Source: Pleurocapsa sp. MO_226.B13 (GTDB lineage: Bacteria > Cyanobacteriota > Cyanobacteriia > Cyanobacteriales > Xenococcaceae). Taken from it: a stretch of 12,856 bases of DNA. The stretch's first letter is position 1, and every line of letters begins with the position of its first letter. This document shows positions 7,131 to 12,856 of this stretch, in pieces. Below the pieces are notes generated by a model that saw only the letters and a program-made list of their open reading frames with translations, did no database searches and was not told where the DNA came from. A program made the position numbers and the translations under genes. The DNA is taken from positions 1 through 12,856 of the forward strand of contig JASJEI010000197.1 of the NCBI GenBank assembly GCA_030064795.1. The letters are read 5' to 3'.

Positions 7131-8071
7131 TTATATAGACAAAGATTCAAAAGCGCGCATTCCCAAACTAGACGGGGTTGTACGTAACTCAAAAGATATT
7201 GACGGGTTTTTTCCCACTGTTGCGTCAGTTTGATTGCTCGTGTTTTTTGCCAGTAATAATATTGGAGATAGTCCACTAGCCAAAGTTGAGTTTGCCCATC
7301 TAACTGTTGGGCGATCCTTTGAGCGAGTTCGAGGGCTTCTAGAGGAGTCTTAATAGATAACTTTAATTGCTTTAGTAGTTCGTCAGGAATTAATTGTAAT
7401 TGCTGCCAAGCTGCGATCGCCTTTCCTGGACTTCCTTGAGCGATCGCTATTAGTTCGGGATGTTCTAAGATTTCTTGATAGTCATTTTGTTTTAGTATGG
7501 TTTTTAAATTAGCTTCAGATAAACCATAAAACTGAATCCGCTGACAACGAGATACTAAGGTAGCAAGCAGAGAATCTGGATCGGGAGCGATTAAAATCAG
7601 AGTAGCATTACCAGGCTCTTCCAGGGTTTTTAATAAAGCGTTAGCTGGTGCTTCAGCCATTGTCTGAGCATCTTCAATTACGATGACTTTCCTGGTTGCT
7701 TCCAATACGGGACGATTTAAAAACTGAGTAATACTACGAATTTGTTCGATTCTAATTTTAGGTGGTGTTTTGTACTGCAATCCTTTTTCAGAGGCTTCTT
7801 GGGCGGTGTATAGTTCGCCTTTACTGAGATAAGTAGGTTCGACCCAAAGTAGATCGGGATGATTGCCCGATGCCAATTTTTTCTCAACCGAGGGTTTTTT
7901 TTCTGGAGGTAAACCGACAGTAAGTAGGAGTCGGGCAAAACTTTTAGCAGCAATACCCCGTCCGACACCCATTGAACCACAAAATAAATAAGCTGGCGCG
8001 ACACGCTCTTGTTTTATCGCCTGCTGCAACAATTCAACTGCTTTATCTTGACCGAGTAAATCCTCGAACAT
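7127..8071 (-). CDS. holB: DNA polymerase III subunit delta' (clamp loader)
   Basis: A 314-residue AAA+ protein of the clamp loader that opens and loads the sliding clamp at primed DNA. It starts FEDLLGQDKAVELLQQAI, the family's N-terminal block, then CGSMGVGRGIAAKSFA (31-46), a P-loop in which the Walker Lys is Arg, as expected for the non-hydrolysing delta' subunit. VIVIEDAQTMAEAPANALLKTLEEP holds the degenerate Walker B and sensor region, and SRCQRIQF is the SRC motif that supplies the arginine finger. The four-Cys zinc module of E. coli HolB is absent: the stretch after the P-loop has no cysteines and contains LPPEKKPSVEKK. It starts 6 bp after the dienelactone-hydrolase-like gene on the same strand, so it is probably translated from that transcript. 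Its stop overlaps the sufR stop by 4 bp, tail to tail. Confidence 0.88.
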   Translation of the reverse strand: MFEDLLGQDKAVELLQQAIKQERVAPAYLFCGSMGVGRGIAAKSFARLLLTVGLPPEKKPSVEKKLASGNHPDLLWVEPTYLSKGELYTAQEASEKGLQYKTPPKIRIEQIRSITQFLNRPVLEATRKVIVIEDAQTMAEAPANALLKTLEEPGNATLILIAPDPDSLLATLVSRCQRIQFYGLSEANLKTILKQNDYQEILEHPELIAIAQGSPGKAIAAWQQLQLIPDELLKQLKLSIKTPLEALELAQRIAQQLDGQTQLWLVDYLQYYYWQKTRAIKLTQQWEKTRQYLLSYVQPRLVWECALLNLCLYN

Positions 8072-8077
8072 TTTAAT

Positions 8078-8947
8078 TTACTGTTTTAAATTCTCTGCTA
8101 AAAATGCGGTTGTTTCTGACCAAGCTTTTTCCGCTGCTTCGGGGACGTAATTTTGACCAGAAGGATTAGCAAAGGCGTGTCCAGCATTTTCGTAGATCTG
8201 AATTTCTGCTTCTTTGCCTAGTTCTTCTAAAGTAGATTCTAACTCTTTGACTGTCTCTACAGGAATAGAACTATCTTCTGCGCCAAATATACCTAAAATT
8301 GGCATTTCTAATGTAGCTAACTCTTCAGTAGTGGCTTCTCCTATTTGTCCACCATAGTAAATCACCGCTGCATCTAGTTCTTGGGGGAATAAAAGAGCAG
8401 TTTCTAACGACCAACTACCACCAAAACACCAACCAATTGAAGCGATCGCATTCGCTTGTTTTTCTTTTACCAGATAATCATAAGCCCTGGAAATGTTAGC
8501 TTCTGCACCAAAGGGATTATTGGCTACTTCTTGTACTAGCTGACTTGCTGCTTCGGGAGTTGTTGCGGTTTGCCCGTTATATAAGTCTACTGCCAATACT
8601 TGATAACCTTCTCCTGCCAGTCTGCGTGCCATGGCTTCGATATTTTCATTGAGTCCCCACCACTCATGAATCGCAATAATTCCAGGTAGAGGCTGGCTTT
8701 CTCCTTCTGGACGGGCATAATAACCATTAATTGCTTGTCCATCAATGGTGACATATTCAACTGATTCTGTAACTACTGGTACTTTGGGTGGCACTTGAGC
8801 GATCGCAGTTGGATTGGGATAATCATGCCGATGAGCAGCTAATAATCTGGCTTTTTCTGGTTTGAGCCACGAGCTTCCTATACTTAATAATAAAGCTGTG
8901 ATGAAGGCAACAGCTAACAATAATCTACGTCGTTTGATTCTCTTCAT
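8078..8947 (-). CDS. Dienelactone-hydrolase-family alpha/beta hydrolase with N-terminal membrane anchor or signal
   Basis: A 289-residue protein. Residues 1-8 are strongly basic (MKRIKRRR), and 9-25 are hydrophobic, giving a signal peptide or single membrane anchor that would place the enzyme outside the cytoplasm. The hydrolase domain (about 60-289) has HEWWGLNENIEAMARRLA with E95, the nucleophile C174 in GWCFGG, D225 in FGAEDSSIP and H257 in NAGHAFANPSG. These form the Cys-Asp-His triad of dienelactone hydrolases. The archetype hydrolyses dienelactone in chlorocatechol breakdown, but cyanobacterial members have no established substrate, so the specificity is unknown. It is the first gene of a pair with holB. 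Its start lies 43 bp from the end of a decayed tnpB element, so its promoter must lie within or beyond that relic. Confidence 0.87.
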   Translation of the reverse strand: MKRIKRRRLLLAVAFITALLLSIGSSWLKPEKARLLAAHRHDYPNPTAIAQVPPKVPVVTESVEYVTIDGQAINGYYARPEGESQPLPGIIAIHEWWGLNENIEAMARRLAGEGYQVLAVDLYNGQTATTPEAASQLVQEVANNPFGAEANISRAYDYLVKEKQANAIASIGWCFGGSWSLETALLFPQELDAAVIYYGGQIGEATTEELATLEMPILGIFGAEDSSIPVETVKELESTLEELGKEAEIQIYENAGHAFANPSGQNYVPEAAEKAWSETTAFLAENLKQ

Positions 8948-9000
8948 GGGGATAAATTATGACAAATATCCATATTCTAGAGATTTTTGCTTGACGTTCT

Positions 9001-9022
9001 CCTCTTCTTAAAAGAGAAGAGG
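9001..9022. repeat. Right-end hairpin of the tnpB relic
   Basis: CCTCTTCT pairs with AGAAGAGG, plus an inner T-G pair, around an AAAA loop (9001-9009 with 9014-9022). Strong hairpins next to the terminal motif are typical of IS200/IS605 right ends and guide-RNA scaffolds. Confidence 0.65.
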
Positions 9023-9202
9023 ATTCACTTCATCACTCTCTGTGGCTTCCTCTTCCGCCATACTTTCGCCACTAGAATGCTGCAAATAGGTGATATGGAC
9101 GAATATGTACCCACATTCATGGCATTCATGCAGTCTGACACTCAAGTCTTTTCTGACTTCGATACGACAATTAGGGCAAGTTTGAGAAGTACCACGATGC
9201 CC
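9008..9202 (-). pseudogene. tnpB fragment (C-terminal zinc ribbon only)
   Basis: The minus strand encodes GHRGTSQTCPNCRIEVRKDL followed by SVRLHECHECGYIF, a clear TnpB zinc ribbon (TCPNC...ECHECGY). A TAG stop lies immediately upstream, and the RDxNAA RuvC segment that should follow the ribbon is missing. The frame runs on for 29 further residues to a TAA. No RuvC D or E residues remain, so the product cannot be a nuclease. It differs in sequence from the intact TnpB at 3324-4586 (CPQC...CPEC), so it is a related but separate element. Confidence 0.75.
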
Positions 9203-9271
9203 CTAATTAGTTAATCGAGATAGATTAACTCAGGAAGGAAGATTAAATTCTTGCTTCTTTTTTTTTGACAG

Positions 9272-9287
9272 ATCGCAGTAGTGCGAT
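9272..9287. repeat. Short perfect hairpin after the NTF2-like gene
   Basis: ATCGCA-GTAG-TGCGAT lies 5 bp past the stop of the minus-strand gene at 9292. The adjacent homopolymer is A-rich on that gene's strand, not T-rich, so it does not make a standard terminator for it. It may still stabilise the mRNA 3' end. Confidence 0.35.
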
Positions 9288-9291
9288 TTGG

Positions 9292-9687
9292 TTAGCGCGT
9301 AATTGGACTACCGTGATGATGAACTAGATACCATTTTCGTGCCATCTTTTGAAAAATATTGGTTGCTGTTGATTGGGCTTTATAAGAACGACCCCTGCTA
9401 GACTGTAAAACGGTTTCTAAAACCATCACATAGGCAAGGGCTTGGTCAATTTCTACCTTAATAATTTCGATATCGATTTCTAAAGAACTGGTATTTTGAA
9501 AGATAGATTCCCAAGAAGCTTGGATTGTCTCCCATCCCTTTAAAATCTGCCCTCCTGGATGAACGCACAAACTACTCGAACCTTGCCACCACAGAAGATT
9601 CATCTCTTTGATATTCCTCTTGGAGAAAGCATCATAGAAAGCTTGATTAGCAGCTAAAACCGTTTCTCTATCTAGTGAATCAGCCAT
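9292..9687 (-). CDS. NTF2-like fold protein (SnoaL/DUF4440-like)
   Basis: A 131-residue protein whose pattern fits the NTF2-like alpha+beta barrel. It opens ETVLAANQAFYDAFSKRNIKEMNLLW (helical start), then has SLCVHPGGQILKGWETIQASWESIF. A beta-rich half follows, with IEIIKVEIDQALAYVMVLETV and TATNIFQKMARKWYLVHHHGSPI. The VHPGG-x-x-x-x-GW-x-x-I-x-x-SW block and the WYLVHHHGS end are typical of the SnoaL_3/DUF4440 group. Members range from isomerases to structural or binding proteins, so no substrate can be given. It has no signal peptide. It lies 40 bp downstream of the 82-residue membrane protein gene on the same strand, probably in one transcript. Confidence 0.75.
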   Translation of the reverse strand: MADSLDRETVLAANQAFYDAFSKRNIKEMNLLWWQGSSSLCVHPGGQILKGWETIQASWESIFQNTSSLEIDIEIIKVEIDQALAYVMVLETVLQSSRGRSYKAQSTATNIFQKMARKWYLVHHHGSPITR

Positions 9688-9727
9688 TAATTGATTTCAA
9701 AGTGATTTTATAACCAATCTAGAACGA

Positions 9728-9976
9728 CTACTGCTTGTTGCTCAAATCAAATTCTTCGAGGTAATAAGACTCATCAACTTCTACTAACCGTTTTTTGTCT
9801 GTTTTTTGCTTTAGAGTTTTTCCTGGTTCGGGAGGTTTGGGAGTATCGGGATCGTTCCCCCCGAAATCATCACCGCCGTCAGAAGAGTTAAACCAGGAAA
9901 ATATCCAAGCCACTAGCAAACCAAACAAGTAGGCAGACGCTAAAAGGATAATCAGTCTAAGTGCAATTAAAGGCAT
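9728..9976 (-). CDS. Small single-pass membrane protein of unknown function
   Basis: An 82-residue protein I do not recognise. Residues 3-28 are strongly hydrophobic (LIALRLIILLASAYLFGLLV, then AWIF), giving one membrane segment. After it come an acidic, glycine-rich stretch (SSDGGDDFGGNDPD), a proline-rich linker (PKPPEPG), a basic patch (KQKTDKKR) and an acidic tail. The low-complexity tail is probably flexible and could face the cytoplasm. AGGAAATT lies just before the ATG and serves as a ribosome site. The gene sits between the ResB-like gene (146 bp upstream) and the NTF2-like gene (40 bp downstream), all in the same direction. That suggests but does not prove a shared role. Confidence 0.65.
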   Translation of the reverse strand: MPLIALRLIILLASAYLFGLLVAWIFSWFNSSDGGDDFGGNDPDTPKPPEPGKTLKQKTDKKRLVEVDESYYLEEFDLSNKQ

Positions 9977-10122
9977 AATTTCCTACAATATCGCGATTCG
10001 GATTTGGTAAACTCTCATACACTAATTATAAGATGATTTAGAACTAAGAAAATAGGAGGTATTCTATTTTGACTTTACTAATCAGTCAATACTATGGAAA
10101 TTAATTAAAATGACTAGAATTC

Positions 10123-11907
10123 TCAATATGCATTGGTCAGTTCTTTTTCCGAATTCGGATCGGTTGTGTTGTCTGCAACTGTTACCGATCTTTGCTTGAC
10201 TGACTGGTTGCGGAATTTTTTAGTCAGTGCAGGGCCATAGAACATGACTGCTATACCTAAAATGACTAAACCAGAACCAATCCAAGTTAGGGCTGTTACC
10301 CAGGCTGGTTCGCGTTTTACCTGTAATGTAGATTGTTGAAGATCTCCAGGATTCCAAGAGGCTTGAGCAATTTTCCAGCCATGATACCAAGTAGGGTGAT
10401 TCATCCAAACTTTACGTTGTTCGGTGTTGTCATTTTGAGAATCTTCAATGCGGATTTTGCTCGTCCACATGGCTACAGATTCCGAACCTTCGTTGCGATC
10501 GACAATAAAGTCTTCTAATTTAATCGCAAAGGGTAATTGAAATAGTTTGGGACTAAAAGCAGCGTAGATTTGGCGATCGCCATCTTGGATCGCGCTGGCT
10601 TCTCCCCAAGGTAGCCAGGTTTCTTGTCCCGATTGGGTTTTGACTAATAATGCTGGCGCACCCTCAACTCGATCGTCGGTTGCGGGAATAATCTTTCTTT
10701 GCAGTTGAGCGTGGGGGAGATATTCTTCTAGGGTAATTTGAAAATCAGCCCAACCAGGAGTCACTGCTTGACCGACTTCTAGAGTACCAGATTTGAATTT
10801 TGTAGAAGATTTAGCAGCATAGTAGAGTTGATTGTCTTCAGTGGCAATTACTTTAAAGTAGTCTTTGACTTCTGGGGGTTGAACCTGATAGCCGAGAGTA
10901 ATATTTTCGATTGATTCTCCAGAAATTAAAGTACGAACGGGAGGAAAATCCGCTTTGCCAAAGACAAACCAGCGTTCTTTACCTTGGGGAGAAGAGACTT
11001 CTAGGGTTACCGCAGGATTATTGTAGTTTTCCGATGCCGTAGCGGGTTGTTTGTTGCGATCGAGGCGAAAATCGGGGAAGAAGCCAGTTATAGCAATTCT
11101 AATATTTCCTACCTGTAGAGTTTTGGTTTGGTTTGCTTTGACATCAACAGTGCGTTGTTTAGATGCAGTGGCAATTGCTAACTCTCCCCAAGGATGCTGG
11201 CTTGTTTTCTTGGGATGTAACAAACGGTTTAATGCTGCATCGCTCTTAGTTTGAACTAATTCTAATTCTGCTGGTCCCAATCCCACTTTACTGTAAATAT
11301 TAGGTGAAGCTACTAAGGTACGTTCGATAGTCTGTCCCATGCGATCGCTTGCCAAGCTCAATCTTACCCCAGGATTAGTTACCGTTTCGCCTTCAACAAA
11401 TTGAATTTCTTGTACTGCATTGTCTGTATAGCTTTCTAGTTCTAATCCTGCTAGATATCTAGGACTTACCGAACCGTCTTGCTTGACAAAAATACTCCCC
11501 TGTTCGACTTCTCCCGCCAAATTAATGACCTCTAGTAAATCTCCTTGGATTCTCAGGCGATCGTTAGCACCACTATCGGTTCTTACCAGCAGCATTCCCT
11601 CCATCCCTAGATGAATTACCGCAGCCGAACCCGCAATAATCACAATCAGTCCCAAATGAGTCAGGGCAAAGCCAATTTTTCTCGCACCCCGCCAAGGATA
11701 ACGAGACAATGCTGATACCCCCAGGTTTACCGCCAGCATAAACATCAACGCCCCAAACCAAGGACTTTTGTATATTTCTTGCTGTACTGTAGTCGAACCC
11801 ACCTGAGATTCATAGAAGGTTGCCCAAATTAGAATCCCAATAATGACACTAAGTAGAGGTACTGCTAATTTTATCGAGCCGATGAAGCGAATAATGCGAT
11901 CGAACAT
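10123..11907 (-). CDS. ResB/Ccs1-like cytochrome c biogenesis membrane protein
   Basis: A 594-residue membrane protein. Three N-terminal membrane segments (about 13-31, 49-66 and 77-99) precede a large domain (about 105-530) that should face the lumen or periplasm. A fourth segment (about 536-558) and a polar tail follow. This matches ResB/Ccs1 topology. The third helix carries H84 in GFALTHLGLIVI, a position similar to heme-coordinating His residues in the family. LPFAIKLEDFIVDRNEGS and HPTWYHGWKIAQASWNPG match ResB-type blocks. In System II, ResB and CcsA deliver heme and attach it to apocytochrome c. The protein is longer than the usual roughly 450-residue cyanobacterial Ccs1 and may be a second, divergent ResB-like protein. 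No ccsA is in the window, so I give no gene symbol. Confidence 0.75.
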   Translation of the reverse strand: MFDRIIRFIGSIKLAVPLLSVIIGILIWATFYESQVGSTTVQQEIYKSPWFGALMFMLAVNLGVSALSRYPWRGARKIGFALTHLGLIVIIAGSAAVIHLGMEGMLLVRTDSGANDRLRIQGDLLEVINLAGEVEQGSIFVKQDGSVSPRYLAGLELESYTDNAVQEIQFVEGETVTNPGVRLSLASDRMGQTIERTLVASPNIYSKVGLGPAELELVQTKSDAALNRLLHPKKTSQHPWGELAIATASKQRTVDVKANQTKTLQVGNIRIAITGFFPDFRLDRNKQPATASENYNNPAVTLEVSSPQGKERWFVFGKADFPPVRTLISGESIENITLGYQVQPPEVKDYFKVIATEDNQLYYAAKSSTKFKSGTLEVGQAVTPGWADFQITLEEYLPHAQLQRKIIPATDDRVEGAPALLVKTQSGQETWLPWGEASAIQDGDRQIYAAFSPKLFQLPFAIKLEDFIVDRNEGSESVAMWTSKIRIEDSQNDNTEQRKVWMNHPTWYHGWKIAQASWNPGDLQQSTLQVKREPAWVTALTWIGSGLVILGIAVMFYGPALTKKFRNQSVKQRSVTVADNTTDPNSEKELTNAY

Positions 11908-12094
11908 AGGTTGTTAATTATTAATGGTTGATTGTAACTAAATAAAGTTTTAACTAGCTTAGATATTTTTTTATTTACATCGAGTCAGTCATTATTTAAC
12001 TTTCTTTTTGAGCGGAAAAATCCGATTGATTTAATGTAAATAAAATTGTTGAAATTCAAAACTAATACGAGAAATTTTAAGAAAATATTTAACA

Positions 12095-12108
12095 GTAACA
12101 ATTGTTAC
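12095..12108. promoter_or_regulatory. NtcA-type palindrome GTA-N8-TAC
   Basis: GTAACAATTGTTAC is a perfect 14-bp palindrome matching the NtcA consensus GTA-N8-TAC. AATATTT/AAATATT arms flank it. NtcA is the cyanobacterial nitrogen-control activator. The site is 187 bp before the ResB-like start and 440 bp before the globin start. A TAN3T box lies about 20 bp downstream on the plus strand (TAAACT, 12129-12134) and a TAAAAT box lies similarly on the minus strand, so the controlled gene is unclear. Short palindromes can also arise by chance in AT-rich DNA. Confidence 0.4.
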
Positions 12109-12139
12109 AAATATTGCTAAAAAACATTTAAACTTATTC

Positions 12140-12166
12140 AGACTTGACGAGAGCAAGAGCAAGTCT
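12140..12166. repeat. Hairpin in the globin upstream region
   Basis: AGACTTG (12140-12146) pairs with CAAGTCT (12160-12166) around a 13-nt purine-rich loop. No T-run follows on either strand, so it is not a standard terminator. It could be an RNA structure if transcribed. Confidence 0.35.
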
Positions 12167-12373
12167 TAAAGCGATCGCAACCTTGGTTAGAAATAATTGC
12201 TTACCATATCTTGAAATCAATTTAGCAGCAAAATGCAAACTACTAGCAAGTCTAAATGTAAAAAAAGCATTATATTTATTCGACAATTAAATGATTATCA
12301 GCTAATCGTATATTTTGTTACCAAATACTATTCAAGGCTATTTTATAAATCTATAGATAGATAGAAATTTGTG

Positions 12374-12379
12374 TATACT
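12374..12379 (+). promoter_or_regulatory. -10-like box for the globin transcript
   Basis: TATACT preceded directly by TG matches a sigma-70 -10 element in five of six positions. The stretch 17 bp upstream (CTATAG) is not a -35 match. If used, transcription would start near 12386, giving a leader of about 160 nt before the globin start. Confidence 0.3.
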
Positions 12380-12414
12380 GAGTCCCGTAATTGTTTAGAA
12401 ATCCAGACAAAAAA

Positions 12415-12495
12415 ATGGCAACTGTTGTTAATTTAACTAAAGTAACCTGTAATGAAAAATTTTATTTTAGTCGCCAATTAACCTTATCAAATTAG
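12415..12495 (+). CDS. Possible 26-residue leader peptide upstream of the globin gene
   Basis: ATG at 12415 opens a short frame, MATVVNLTKVTCNEKFYFSR and six more residues, ending at TAG 12493-12495, 53 bp before the globin ATG. It has a single cysteine and no membrane segment. Only an A-run precedes it, with no clear ribosome site. A frame this short is not unlikely by chance, so I list it as a candidate only. Confidence 0.2.
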   Translation: MATVVNLTKVTCNEKFYFSRQLTLSN

Positions 12496-12530
12496 ACCAG
12501 AACTTAATCCATAACTTAATAAATAATTAG

Positions 12531-12537
12531 AGGGGAG
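12531..12537 (+). promoter_or_regulatory. Ribosome binding site of the globin gene
   Basis: AGGGGAG lies 11 bp before the ATG at 12549. The spacing is a little long, but it is the strongest purine tract near the start and supports this start codon. Confidence 0.55.
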
Positions 12538-12548
12538 AAATATAAGTA

Positions 12549-12856
12549 ATGTCTTTGCAGGTAGAACTTTTAGAGCAAAGCTTTGATAGCGTCAAGCCTC
12601 ATGCTGACGAATTTGTTAATAGTTTCTACGGAAATTTATTTACCGCCCACCCAGAAGCAAAGCCTTTATTTGAAACTACTGATATGGAGGCTCAGAAAAA
12701 AAAGCTGCTTAATTCTTTAGTGTTGGTCGTAGAAAACTTACGCAATCCCGATGTCCTAGACAGTTCATTACGTGGTCTTGGTGCGCGTCACGTTAAGTAC
12801 GGGGCATTGCCCGAACATTATCCCCTAGTAGGAGAGGCATTGCTCACTACTTTTGA
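12549..12856 (+). CDS. Single-domain bacterial globin, N-terminal part (partial)
   Basis: The first 102 residues of a heme-binding globin; the gene runs off the right edge. It reads MSLQVELLEQSFDSVKPHAD, then FYGNLF and HPEAKPLF with the CD1 Phe at F41. H81 in LGARHVKYGALPEHY is the proximal (F8) heme ligand. Y27 and Q49 fall near the B10 and E7 positions, as in flavohemoglobin-like globins that bind O2 or detoxify nitric oxide. Cyanobacterial proteins with this opening are usually single-domain globins of about 140 residues, but the missing C-terminus could carry another domain. The upstream region is long and has an NtcA-type palindrome, hinting at regulation, possibly by nitrogen supply. 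The globin family call is firm; the substrate and role are not shown by the sequence. Confidence 0.88.
   Translation, partial: MSLQVELLEQSFDSVKPHADEFVNSFYGNLFTAHPEAKPLFETTDMEAQKKKLLNSLVLVVENLRNPDVLDSSLRGLGARHVKYGALPEHYPLVGEALLTTF

Larger units (their letters stand above)
8990..9230 (-). mobile_element. Decayed TnpB-type element with surviving right end
   Basis: The segment contains a TnpB C-terminal fragment and a right-end hairpin (9001-9022) followed by GGAGAACGTCAAG on the minus strand, the same end motif as the intact element (GGAGTACGTCA). The rest of tnpB is gone. A perfect 8-bp inverted repeat (AGTTAATC at 9209-9216, GATTAACT at 9223-9230, 6-nt loop) sits just past the broken end and may be a left-end hairpin joined by internal deletion, or unrelated host sequence. 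Confidence 0.6.
11908..12548. other. 641-bp AT-rich intergenic region between the ResB-like and globin genes
   Basis: The region separates two divergent genes and is long for this window. It holds an NtcA-type palindrome (12095-12108), a hairpin (12140-12166), one HIP1 site (12171-12178), a -10-like TATACT (12374-12379) and a 26-codon reading frame (12415-12495). I see no tRNA, rRNA or recognised small RNA in it. Both genes' promoters must lie here. Confidence 0.6.

Noticed and set aside
8987..9214. A 75-codon plus-strand open frame
   Set aside because: It lies opposite the TnpB zinc-ribbon remnant, whose minus-strand translation matches TnpB. The plus-strand protein resembles nothing.
9249..9287. 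Poly-T run next to a perfect hairpin, looking like a terminator
   Set aside because: On the plus strand the T-run comes before the hairpin, and on the minus strand the adjacent run is A-rich. Neither order fits an intrinsic terminator.
10053..10092. Strong AGGAGG sequence on the plus strand
   Set aside because: No ATG or GTG frame of useful length follows; the nearby TTG and ATG frames end after a few codons.
1..12856. CRISPR array, tRNA, rRNA or prophage
   Set aside because: No regularly spaced direct repeats, cloverleaf, rRNA segments or phage structural genes are visible.

Overview
The window reads as a cyanobacterial chromosome. It carries about fifteen copies of the palindrome GCGATCGC (HIP1), including two within 20 bp at 6661-6680. 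Gene content fits too: a CbiG-CobJ fusion, a divergent sufR/sufB pair with a SufR-type operator, a cyanobacterial AccD start and a cyanobacterial globin. Base composition is AT-rich, especially between genes. I cannot name the genus.

Layout. 1-1093 (minus strand): the 5' end of accD, a small DUF2007-like protein just upstream of it, and a short, damaged-looking SIR2-like protein. 1262-3121 (plus): a CbiG-CobJ fusion of the cobalamin pathway, with two hairpins behind it. About 3272-4650 (minus): a TnpB-only IS200/IS605-type element with intact catalytic residues, lying between the convergent 3' ends of cobJ and sufB. 4718-7130: sufB (minus) and its regulator gene sufR (plus) diverge from a 256-292 bp region holding a perfect CAAC-N6-GTTG operator. 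sufC, sufD and sufS are not next to sufB. A clear terminator follows sufB, so it looks monocistronic. The sufR tail is built from heptamer-like repeats and its stop overlaps that of convergent holB by 4 bp.

7127-8947 (minus): a two-gene unit of a membrane-anchored or secreted dienelactone-hydrolase-like protein followed 6 bp later by holB (DNA polymerase III delta'). 8990-9230: a decayed TnpB fragment that keeps its zinc-ribbon code and a right-end hairpin, and shares the end motif GGAGNACGTCA with the intact element. 9292-11907 (minus): an NTF2-like/SnoaL-like protein, an 82-residue membrane protein and a large ResB-like cytochrome c biogenesis protein. 11908-12548: a 641 bp AT-rich gap with an NtcA-type palindrome, a hairpin, a -10-like box and a possible 26-codon leader peptide. 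12549-end (plus): a single-domain globin, cut by the window edge.

Functionally, several genes concern metal-containing cofactors: Fe-S assembly (sufB/sufR), corrin synthesis (cobJ), cytochrome c maturation (ResB-like) and heme binding (globin). They are not one operon. I found no convincing new multi-gene system. The best leads are the stand-alone sufB, the repeat-derived SufR tail, the two related TnpB elements (one whole, one relic), the altered SIR2-like remnant, and the long globin/ResB-like intergenic region.
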